Origin: Hydractinia symbiolongicarpus
Lineage: Eukaryota; Cnidaria; Hydrozoa; Anthoathecata; Hydractiniidae
Direction: 5' to 3'
DNA: 64,000 nucleotides
NCBI RefSeq assembly: GCF_029227915.1
Contig: NC_079883.1
Coordinates: forward strand, 17,796,001-17,860,000
The stretch's first letter is position 1, and the number at the start of each line of letters is the position of its first letter. A model generated the notes under the pieces. The model saw only the letters and a program-made list of their open reading frames with translations, had not been told where the DNA came from and did no database searches. Both the position numbers and the translations under genes were made by a program. Positions 48,426 through 59,188 of this stretch are shown here, in pieces.

Positions 48426-49799
48426 CCCCTAAAGGCTGTAATATGACCTTTTGCAGCCTATTAAAGGCCGTACACCCAATTCGCGTTGTTCCACGTGCCT
48501 GCGCAGGTTACTATTCGTCTAATCCTTCCACTCTCATTGGACTACGACGTTCCAAATTGTTTACCATTGTGTCATGGCGTTATAACGCCGTCAATTACAG
48601 GTACAGGCCCCTAAGGGCTGCAATATAGCCTCTTGTACCCTAATAAAGGCCTTACACGTATATCACGTGGTTGCACGTGCCTGCGCAGGTTACCATTGGT
48701 TTTATCCTTCCACTCGCAATGGACTACGACGTCCCAAGTTGTTTTCCATTGCGCCATGACGTTATAACACCGTTAACTACGGGTACATGCGTCTAACGAC
48801 TGTAATATGGCATTTTGCAGCCTAATAAAGGTCGTACACACAAATCGCGTTGTTCCACGTGCCTGCGCAGGTTACCATTAGTCTAATCCTTCCACTCTCA
48901 ATGGACTACGACGTCACAATTCGTTTTCCATTGCACCATGGCGTTATAACACCGTTAACTACAAGTACATGCGTCTAACGACTGTAGTATGGCCTCTTGC
49001 AGCCTAATAAAGGCGTTACACGTATATCACGTGGTTGCACGTGCCTGCGCAGGTTACCATTGGTCTTCTCCTTCCACTCTCAATGAACTACGACGTCCCA
49101 AGTAGTTTTCCATTGCGCCATGGCTTTATAACAGCGTCAGCCACACGTACATGCCCCTAAGGGCTGCAATATAGCCTCTTGTACACTAATAAAGGCCTTA
49201 CACGTATATCACGTGGTTGCACGTGCCTGCGCAGGTTATCGTTGGTCTTATCCTTCCACTCTCAAAGGACTACGAAGTCCCAAGTCGTTTTCCATTGCGC
49301 CATGGCGTTATAACACCGTTAACTACGAGTACATGCGTCTAACGACTGCAATATGGCCTCTTGCAGCCTAATAAAGGCCTTACACGTATATCACGAGGTT
49401 GCACGTGCCTGCACAGGTTAGCATTGGTGTAATCCTTCCACTCTCAATGGACTACGACGTCCCAAGTGGTTTTCCATCGCGACACGGCTTTATAACCCAG
49501 TCAGCCACGTGTACAGGCCTCTAACGTCTATAGCATGGCCTTTTGCTGCCTAATAGAGGTCGTACACATAAATCACGTAGATCCACGTGCCTGCGCAAGT
49601 TACGATCGGACTAGTCCATGTACTCTCAATAGACTACGACGTCCCAAGTTGTTTGCAATTGCACCACAGCTTTATAACACCGTTAACCACGTGTACAGGT
49701 CTCTAAAGGCTGTAATATGGCCTTTTGCGCCCTAATAAAGACCGTATACATAAATCACGTTGTTCCACGTGCCTGCGCAGGTTACCAATGGTCTTATCC

Positions 49800-51008
49800 T
49801 TCCGCTCTCAAAGGACTACGAAGTCCCAAGTTGTTTTCCATAGCGCAACGGCTTTACAACACCGTCAAACACGTGTGCAGGCCCCTAAAGGCTGTAATAT
49901 GGCCTTTTGCGGCCTAATAAAATCCGTATACATAAATCACGTTGTTCCACGTGCCTGCGCAGGTTACCATTGGTCTAATCCTTCCACTCTCAATGGACTA
50001 CGACGTCACAAGTCGTTTTCCATTGCGCCATGGCGTTATAACACCGTTAACTACAAGTACATGCGTCTAACAACTGTAATATGGCCTCTTGCAGCCTAAT
50101 AAAGGCCTTACACGTATATCACGTGGTTGCACGTGCCTGCGCAGGTTACCATTGGTCTTCTCCTTCCACTCTCAATGAACTACGACGTCCCAAGTAGTTT
50201 TCCATTGCGCCATGGCTTTATAACAGCGTCAGCCACACGTACAAGCCCCTAAGGGCTGCAATTTAGCCTCTTGTACACTAATAAAGGCCTTACACGTATA
50301 TCACGTGGTTGCACGTGCCTGCGCAGGTTATCATTGGTCTTATCCTTCCACTCTCAAAGGACTGCGAAGTCCCAAGTTGTTTTCCATTGCGCCATGGCTT
50401 TATAACACAGTCAGCCACGTGTACATGCCTCTAAAGGCTATAGTATGGCCTTTTGCTGCCTAATAGAGGCCGTACACATAAATCACGTTGTTCCACGTGC
50501 CTGCGCAAGTTACAATCGGACTAATCTTTCCACTCTCAATGGACTAAGACGTCCCAAGTTGTTTACAATTGCGCCACAGCTTTATAACACCGTCAACCAC
50601 GTGTACCGGTCTCTAAAGGCTGTAATATGACCTTTTGCAGCCTAATAAAGGCCGTACACCCAATTCGCGTTGTTCCACGTGCCTGCGCAGGTTACTATTC
50701 GTCTAATCCTTCCACTCTCAATGGACTACGACGTTCCAAGTTGTTTACCATTGTGTCATGGCGTTATAACGCGTCAATTACAGGTACAGGCCCCTAAGGG
50801 CTGCAATATAGCCTCTTGTACCCTAATAAAGGCCTTACACGTATATCACGTGGTTGCACGTGCCTGCGCAGGTTACCATTGGTCTTATCCTTCCACTCCC
50901 AATGGACTACGACGTCCGAGGTTGTTTTCCATTGCGCCATGGCGTTATAACACCGTTAACTACGGGTACATGCGTCTAACGACTGTAATATGGCCTTTTG
51001 CAGCCTAA
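49800..51008 (-). repeat. Segment duplicated at an offset of 3,630 bp, copy 1
   Basis: Matches 53,430-54,638. 3,630 equals 20 monomers minus 10, accounted for by two 1-bp losses (GTTATAACGCGTCAATT near 50,770 and 51,497) and the 8-bp deletion at 52,258/52,259. Shared rare forms include GGACTGCGAAGTCCC and GCAATTTAGCC. Confidence 0.8.
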
Positions 51009-51171
51009 TAAAGGCCTTACACATATATCACGTGATTGCACGTGCCTGCGCAGGTTACCATTAGTCTTCTCCTTCCACTCTCAATGAACTACGACGTCCC
51101 AAGTGGTTTTCCATTGCGCCATGTCTTTATAACACAGTCAGCCACGTGTACATGCCTCTAAAGGCTATAGT
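50445..51171 (-). repeat. 727-bp tandem duplication, copy 1
   Basis: Four monomers minus the 1-bp loss in GTTATAACGCGTCAATT. The next copy starts 727 bp later with the same order. Confidence 0.83.
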
Positions 51172-51898
51172 ATGGCCTATTGCTGCCTAATAGAGGCCGT
51201 ACACATAAATCACGTTGTTCCACGTGCCTGCGCAAGTTACAATCGGACTAATCTTTCCACTCTCAATGGACTAAGACGTCCCAAGTTGTTTACAATTGCG
51301 CCACAGCTTTATAACACCGTCAACCACGTGTACCGGTCTCTAAAGGCTGTAATATGACCTTTTGCAGCCTAATAAAGGCCGTACACCCAATTCGCGTTGT
51401 TCCACGTGCCTGCGCAGGTTACTATTCGTCTAATCCTTCCACTCTCAATGGACTACGACGTTCCAAGTTGTTTACCATTGTGTCATGGCGTTATAACGCG
51501 TCAATTACAGGTACAGGCCCCTAAGGGCTGCAATATAGCCTCTTGTACCCTAATAAAGGCCTTACACGTATATCACGTGGTTGCACGTGCCTGCGCAGGT
51601 TACCATTGGTCTTATCCTTCCACTCTCAATGGACTACGACGTCCCAGGTTGTTTTCCATTGCGCCATGGCGTTATAACACCGTTAACTACGGGTACATGC
51701 GTCTAACGACTGTAATATGGCCTTTTGCAGCCTAATAAAGGCCTTACACATATATCACGTGGTTGCACGTGCCTGCGCAGGTTACCATTAGTCTTCTCCT
51801 TCCACTCTCAATGAACTACGACGTCCCAAGTGGTTTTCCATTGCGCCATGGCTTTATAACACAGTCAGCCACGTGTACAGGCCTCTAAACGCTATAGT
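51172..51898 (-). repeat. 727-bp tandem duplication, copy 2
   Basis: Near-identical to copy 1. Differences include CCACTCTCAATGG against CCACTCCCAATGG near 50,895 and GTCCCAGGTTG against GTCCGAGGTTG near 50,915. The joint lies in the segment containing CATGTCTTTATAACAC (about 51,121). Confidence 0.83.
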
Positions 51899-53183
51899 AT
51901 GGCCTTTTGCTGCCTAATAGAGGCCGCACACATAAATCACGTAGTTCCACGTGCCTGCCCAAGTTACGATCGGACTAGTCCATGTACTCTCAATGGACTA
52001 CGACGTCCCAAGTTGTTTGCAATTGCGCCATGGCTTTATAACAGCGTCAGCCACGCGCACAGGCCCCTAAGGGCTGTAATATAGCCTCTTGTACCCTAAT
52101 AAAGGCCTTACACGTATATCACGTGGTTGCACGTTCCTGCGCAGGTTATCATTGGTCTTATCCTTCCGCGCTCAATCGACTACGACGTCCCAAGTTGTTT
52201 TCCATAGGGCCACGGCTTCACAACACCGTCAACCACGTGTACAGGCCCCTAAAGGCTGCCTCTTGCAGCCTAATAAAGGCCTTACACGTATATCACGTGG
52301 TTGCACGTGCCTGCGCAGGTTAGCATTGGTCTTATCCTTCCACTCTCAATGGACTACGACGTCCCAAGTAGTTTTCCATAGCGCCACGGCGTTATAAGAC
52401 CGTCAACCACGTGTACAGCCCCCTAAAGGCTGTAATATGGCCTTTTGCTGCCTAATAAACTCCGTATACATAAATCACGTAGATCCACGTGCCTGCGCAA
52501 GTTACGATCGGACTAGTCCATGTACTCTCAATAGACTGCGACGTCCCAAGTTGTTTGCAATTGCGCCACAGCTTTATAACACCGTTAACCACGTGTACAG
52601 GTCTCTAAAGTCTGTAATATAGCCTTTTGCGCCCTAATAAAGTCCGTATACATAAATCACGTTGTTCCACGTGCCTGCGCAGGTTACCATTGGTCTTATC
52701 CTTCCACTCTCAATGGACTACGACGTCACAAGTCGTTTTCCATAGCGCCACGGCTTTACAACACCGTCAAACACGTGTACAGGCCCCTAAAGGCTGTAAT
52801 ATGGCCTTTTGCGCCCTAATAAAGTCCGTATACATAAATCACGTTGTTCCACGTGCCTGCGCAAGTTACGATCGGACTAATCTTTCCACTCTCAATGGAC
52901 TAAGACGTCCCAAGTTGTTTGCAATTGCGCCACAGCTTTATAACACCGTCAACCACGTGTACAGGTCTCTAAAGGCTGTAATATGACCTTTTGCAGCCTA
53001 TTAAAGGCCGTACACCCAATTCGCGTTGTTCCACGTGCCTGCGCAGGTTACTATTCGTCTAATCCTTCCACTCTCATTGGACTACGACGTTCCAAGTGGT
53101 TTACCATTGTGTCATGGCGTTATAACGCCGTCAATTACAAGTACATGCGTCTAACGACTGTAATATGGCCTCTTGCAGCCTAA

Positions 53184-54357
53184 TAAAGGCCTTACACGTA
53201 TATCATGTGGTTGCACGTGCCTGCGCAGGTTAGCATTGGTCTTATCCTTCCACTCTCAATGGACTACGACGTCACAAGTCGTTTTCCATTGCGCCATGGC
53301 GTTATAACACCATTAACTACAAGTACATGCGTCTAACGACTGTAATATGGCCTCTTGCAGCCTAATAAAGGCCTTACACGTATATCACGTGGTTGCACGT
53401 GCCTGCGCAGGTTAGCATTGGTCTTATCCTTCCGCTCTCAAAGGACTACGAAGTCCCAAGTTGTTTTCCATAGCGCCACGGCTTTACAACACCGTCAAAC
53501 ACGTGTGCAGGCCCCTAAAGGCTGTAATATGGCCTTTTGCGGCCTAATAAAATCCGTATACATAAATCACGTTGTTCCACGTGCCTGCGCAGGTTACCAT
53601 TGGTCTAATCCTTCCATTCTCAATGGACTACGACGTCACAAGTCGTTTTCCATTGCGCCATGGCGTTATAACACCGTTAACTACAAGTACATGCGTCTAA
53701 CAACTGTAATATGGCCTCTTGCAGCCTAATAAAGGCCTTACACGTATATCACGTGGTTGCACGTGCCTGCGCAGGTTACCATTGGTCTTCTCCTTCCACT
53801 CTCAATGAACTACGACGTCCCAAGTAGTTTTCCATTGCGCCATGGCTTTATAACAGCGTCATCCACACGTACAAGCCCCTAAGGGCTGCAATTTAGCCTC
53901 TTGTACACTAATAAAGGCCTTACACGTATATCACGTGGTTGCACGTGCCTGCGCAGGTTATCATTGGTCTTATCCTTCCACTCTCAAAGGACTGCGAAGT
54001 CCCAAGTTGTTTTCCATTGCGCCATGGCTTTATAACACAGTCAGCCACGTGTACATGCCTCTAAAGGCTATAGTATGGCCTTTTGCTGCCTAATAGAGGC
54101 CGTACACATAAATCACGTTGTTCCACGTGCCTGCGCAAGTTACAATCGGACTAATCTTTCCACTCTCAATGGACTAAGACGTCCCAAGTTGTTTACAATT
54201 GCGCCACAGCTTTATAACACCGTCAACCACGTGTACCAGTCTCTAAAGGCTGTAATATGACCTTTTGCAGCCTAATAAAGGCCGTACACCCAATTCGCGT
54301 TGTTCCACGTGCCTGCGCAGGTTACTATTCGTCTAATCCTTCCACTCTCAATGGACT
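53184..54357 (-). repeat. Left arm of inversion 2 palindrome
   Basis: Pairs in reverse complement with 55,507-56,680, coordinates summing to 109,864. Shared rare variants include GGACTGCGAAGTCCC, the GTTTACAATTGCGCC form and GCAATTTAGCC. A further inverted match of 52,437-53,729 with 58,683-59,975 (sum 112,412) extends the relation after a 2,548-bp duplication on the right. Confidence 0.87.
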
Positions 54358-54638
54358 ACGACGTTCCAAGTTGTTTACCATTGTGTCATGGCGTTATAAC
54401 GCGTCAATTACAGGTACAGGCCCCTAAGGGCTGCAATATAGCCTCTTGTACCCTAATAAAGGCCTTACACGTATATCACGTGGTTGCACGTGCCTGCGCA
54501 GGTTACCATTGGTCTTATCCTTCCACTCTCAATGGACTACGACGTCCCAGGTTGTTTTCCATTGCGCCATGGCGTTATAACACCGTTAACTACGGGTACA
54601 TGCGTCTAACGACTGTAATATGGCCTTTTGCAGCCTAA
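53430..54638 (-). repeat. Segment duplicated at an offset of 3,630 bp, copy 2
   Basis: Matches 49,800-51,008. Its right part also matches 51,172-52,000 at an offset of 2,903, because the 727-bp duplication exists only in the first region. Confidence 0.8.
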
Positions 54639-55506
54639 TAAAGGCCTTACACATATATCACGTGGTTGCACGTGCCTGCGCAGGTTACCATTAGTCTTCT
54701 CCTTCCACTCTCAATGAACTACGACGTCCCAAGTGGTTTTCCATTGCGCCATGGCTTTATAACACAGTCAGCCACGTGTACAGGCCTCTAAACGCTATAG
54801 TATGGCCTTTTGCTGCCTAATAGAGGCCGCACACATAAATCACGTAGTTCCACGTGCCTGCCCAAATTACGATCGGACTAGTCCATGTACTCTCAATAGA
54901 CTACGACGTCCCAAGTTGTTTGCAATTGCACCACAGCTTTATAACACCGTTAACCACGTGTACAGGTCTCTAAAGGCTGTAATATGGCCTTTTGCGCCCT
55001 AATAAAGACCGTATACATAAATCACGTTGTTCCACGTGCCTGCACAGGTTACCAGTGGTCTTATCCTTCCACTCTCAATGGACTACGACGTCCCAAGTTG
55101 TTTTCCATAGCGCCACGGCGTTATAAGACCGTCAACCACGTGTACAGGCCCCTAAAGGCTGTAATATGGCCTTTTGCGGCTTAATAAAGTCCGTACACAT
55201 AAACCACGTTGTTCCACATGCCTGCGCAGGTTACCATTGGTATAATCCTTCCACTCTCAATGAACTACGACGTCACAAGTCGTTTTCCATTGCGCCATGG
55301 CGTTATAACACCGTTAACTACAAGTACATGCGTCTAACGACTGTAATATGGCCTCTTGCAGCCTAATAAAGGCCTTACACGTATATCACGTGGTTGCACG
55401 TGCCTGCGCAGGTTAGCATTGGTCTTATCCTTCCACTCTCAATGGACTACGACGTCACAAGTCGTTTTCCATTGCGCCATGGCGTTATAATAAGTCCATC
55501 TCAATA
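54358..55506. repeat. Spacer of inversion 2 (1,149 bp)
   Basis: Reversed satellite up to 55,490 followed by filler. It includes subfamily d, e and a units in ordinary order, among them a CCACAAACC-like exchange of CATAAATCACG to CATAAACCACG near 55,201. It has no inverted partner at the break, so it acts as the unpaired loop of the palindrome. Confidence 0.82.
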
Positions 55507-55513
55507 AGTCCAT
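55489..55513. other. Templated filler at orientation switch 2
   Basis: The reversed array stops after GGCGTTATAA. The next bases read TAAGTCCATCTCAATAAGTC before the forward array begins. AATAAGTCCAT occurs twice, at 55,489-55,499 and 55,503-55,513, and TCTCAA (55,499-55,504) mirrors TTGAGA just downstream. This is the only short stretch that does not align to a monomer. Repeated pieces of the flanking GTCCATTGAGAG motif point to template switching during repair. Confidence 0.85.
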
Positions 55514-56680
55514 TGAGAGTGGAAGGATTAGACGAATAGTAACCTGCGCAGGCACGTGGAACAACGCGAATTGGGTGTACGGCCTTTATTAGGCTGCAAA
55601 AGGTCATATTACAGCCTTTAGAGACCGGTACACGTGGTTGACGGTGTTATAAAGCTGTGGCGCAATTGTAAACAACTTGGGACGTCTTAGTCCATTGAGA
55701 GTGGAAAGATTAGTCCGATTGTAACTTGCGCAGGCACGTGGAACAACGTGATTTATGTGTACGGCCTCTATTAGGCAGCAAAAGGCCATACTATAGCCTT
55801 TAGAGGCATGTACACGTGGCTGACTGTGTTATAAAGCCATGGCGCAATGGAAAACAACTTGGGACTTCGCAGTCCTTTGAGAGTGGAAGGATAAGACCAA
55901 TGATAACCTGCGCAGGCACGTGCAACCACGTGATATACGTGTAAGGCCTTTATTAGTGTACAAGAGGCTAAATTGCAGCCCTTAGGGGCTTGTACGTGTG
56001 GCTGACGCTGTTATAAAGCCATGGCACAATGGAAAACTACTTGGGACGTCGTAGTCCATTGAGAGTGGAAGGAGAAGACCAATGGTAACCTGCGCAGGCA
56101 CGTGCAACCACGTGATATACGTGTAAGGCCTTTATTAGGCTGCAAGAGGCCTTATTACAGTTGTTAGACGCATGTACTTGTAGTTAACGGTGTTATAACG
56201 CCATGGCGCAATGGAAAACGACTTGTGACGTCGTAGTCCATTGAGAGTGGAAGGATTAGACCAATGGTAACCTGCGCAGGCACGTGGAACAACGTGATTT
56301 ATGTATACGGATTTTATTAGGCCGCAAAAGGCCATATTACAGCCTTTAGGGGCCTGCACACGTGTTTGACGGTGTTGTAAAGCCGTGGCGCTATGGAAAA
56401 CAACTTGGGACTTCGTAGTCCTTTGAGAGCGGAAGGATAAGACCAATGCTAACCTGCGCAGGCACGTGCAACCACGTGATATACGTGTAAGGCCTTTATT
56501 AGGCTGCAAGAGGCCATATTACAGTCGTTAGACGCATGTACTTGTAGTTAACGGTGTTATAACGCCATGGCGCAATGGAAAACGACTTGTGACGTCGTAG
56601 TCCATTGAGAGTGGAAGGATAAGACCAATGCTAACCTGCGCAGGCACGTGCAACCACGTGATATACGTGTAAGGCCTTTA
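55507..56680 (+). repeat. Right arm of inversion 2 palindrome
   Basis: Reverse complement of 53,184-54,357. The arm starts at AGTCCATTGAGAGTGG. Differences are few, for example GACCGGTACACG near 55,622, where the left arm reads the equivalent of GACTGGTACACG. Confidence 0.87.
55730..56640 (+). repeat. 2,548-bp offset duplication in block C, copy 1
   Basis: Matches 58,278-59,188 at exactly 14 monomers. Landmarks shared include GACTTCGCAGTCC, GGCTAAATTGCAG and GGATTTTATTAGG. Confidence 0.8.
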
Positions 56681-58277
56681 TTAGGCTGCAAGAGGCCATA
56701 TTACAGTCGTTAGACGCATGTACTTGTAGTTAACGGTGTTATAACGCCATGGCGCAATGGAAAACGACTTGTGACGTCGTAGTTCATTGAGAGTGGAAGG
56801 ATTATACCAATGGTAACCTGCGCAGGCATGTGGAACAACGTGGTTTATGTGTACAGACTTTATTAAGCCGCAAAAGGCCATATTACAGCCTTTAGAGACC
56901 TGTACACGTGGTTAACGGTGTTATAAAGCTGTGGTGCAATTGCAAACAACTTGGGACGTCGTAGTCTATTGAGATTACATGGACTAGTCCGATCGTAACT
57001 TGCGCAGGCACGTGGATCTACGTGATTTATGTGTACGACCTCTATTAGGCAGCAAAAGGCCATGCTATAGACGTTAGAGGCCTGTACACGTGGCTGACTG
57101 GGTTATAAAGCCGTGTCGCGATGGAAAACCACTTGGGACGTCGTAGTCCATTGAGAGTGGAAGGATTACACCAATGCTAACCTGTGCAGGCACGTGCAAC
57201 CTCGTGATATACGTGTAAGGCCTTTATTAGGCTGCAAGAGGCCATATTGCAGTCGTTAGACGCATGTACTCGTAGTTAACGGTGTTATAACGCCATGGCG
57301 CAATGGAAAACGACTTGGGACTTCGTAGTCCTTTGAGAGTGGAAGGATAAGACCAATGATAACCTGCGCAGGCACGTGCAACCACGTGATATACGTGTAA
57401 GGCCTTTATTAGTGTACAAGAGGCTATATTGCAGCCCTTAGGGGCTTGTACGTGTGGCTGACGCTGTTATAAAGCCATGGCGCAATGGAAAACTACTTGG
57501 GACGTCGTAGTTCATTGAGAGTGGAAGGAGAAGACCAATGGTAACCTGCGCAGGCACGTGCAACCACGTGATATACGTGTAACGCCTTTATTAGGCTGCA
57601 AGAGGCCATATTACAGTCGTTAGACGCATGTACTTGTAGTTAACGGTGTTATAACGCCATGGGGCAATGGAAAACGAATTGTGACGTCGTAGTCCATTGA
57701 GAGTGGAAGGATTAGACTAATGGTAACCTGCGCAGGCACGTGGAACAACGCGATTTGTGTGTACGACCTTTATTAGGCTGCAAAATGCCATATTACAGTC
57801 GTTAGACGCATGTACCCGTAGTTAACGGTGTTATAACGCCATGGCGCAATGGAAAACAACTTGGGACGTCGTAGTCCATTGCGAGTGGAAGGATAAGACC
57901 AATGGTAACCTGCGCAGGCACGTGCAACCACGTGATATACGTGTAAGGCCTTTATTAGGGTACAAGAGGCTATATTACAGCCCTTAGGGGCCTGTGCGCG
58001 TGGCTGACGCTGTTATAAAGCCATGGCGCAATTGCAAACAACTTGGGACGTCGTAGTCCATTGAGAGTACATGGACTAGTCCGATCGTAATTTGGGCAGG
58101 CACGTGGAACTACGTGATTTATGTGTGCGGCCTCTATTAGGCAGCAAATAGCCATACTATAGCGTTTAGAGGCCTGTACACGTGGCTGACTGTGTTATAA
58201 AGCCATGGCGCAATGGAAAACCACTTGGGACGTCGTAGTTCATTGAGAGTGGAAGGAGAAGACTAATGGTAACCTGC

Positions 58278-59188
58278 GCAGGCACGTGGCACAACGTGAT
58301 TTATGTGTACGGCCTCTATTAGGCAGCAAAAGGCCATACTATAGCCTTTAGAGGCATGTACACGTGGCTGACTGTGTTATAAAGCCATGGCGCAATGGAA
58401 AACAACTTGGGACTTCGCAGTCCTTTGAGAGTGGAAGGATAAGACCAATGATAACCTGCGCAGGCACGTGCAACCACGTGATATACGTGTAAGGCCTTTA
58501 TTAGTGTACAAGAGGCTAAATTGCAGCCCTTAGGGGCTTGTACGTGTGGCTGACGCTGTTATAAAGCCATGGCGCAATGGAAAACTACTTGGGACGTCGT
58601 AGTTCATTGAGAGTGGAAGGAGAAGACCAATGGTAACCTGCGCAGGCACGTGCAACCACGTGATATACGTGTAAGGCCTTTATTAGGCTGCAAGAGGCCA
58701 TATTACAGTTGTTAGACGCATGTACTTGTAGTTAACGGTGTTATAACGCCATGGCGCAATGGAAAACGACTTGTGACGTCGTAGTCCATTGAGAATGGAA
58801 GGTTTAGACCAATGGTAACCTGCGCAGGCACGTGGAACAACGTGATTTATGTATACGGATTTTATTAGGCCGCAAAAGGCCATATTACAGCCTTTAGGGG
58901 CCTGCACACGTGTTTGACGGTGTTGTAAAGCCGTGGCGCTATGGAAAACAACTTGGGACTTCGTAGTCCTTTGAGAGCGGAAGGATAAGACCAATGCTAA
59001 CCTGCGCAGGCACGTGCAACCACGTGATATACGTGTAAGGCCTTTATTAGGCTGCAAGAGGCCATATTACAGTCGTTAGACGCATGTACTTGTAGTTAAT
59101 GGTGTTATAACGCCATGGCGCAATGGAAAACGACTTGTGACGTCGTAGTCCATTGAGAGTGGAAGGATAAGACCAATGCTAACCTGCG
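58278..59188 (+). repeat. 2,548-bp offset duplication in block C, copy 2
   Basis: Copy of 55,730-56,640. It begins near CACGTGGCACAACG (copy 1: CACGTGGAACAACG). This explains the shift of the inverted match to block B from a coordinate sum of 109,864 to 112,412. Confidence 0.8.

Larger units (their letters stand above)
25677..55490 (-). repeat. Block B: satellite array, reversed orientation
   Basis: About 29.8 kb of the same satellite reads on the minus strand, seen on the + strand as CTGTAATATGGCC, CCATGG and CCTGCGCAGG in the reverse order to block A. Its left end is an inverted copy of the end of block A and its right end is an inverted copy of the start of block C. The centre is dominated by a 5,815-bp tandem duplication and a 12-monomer higher-order repeat. 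The 107-bp truncated unit of block A was not seen. The block stops after GGCGTTATAA at 55,490. Confidence 0.95.
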
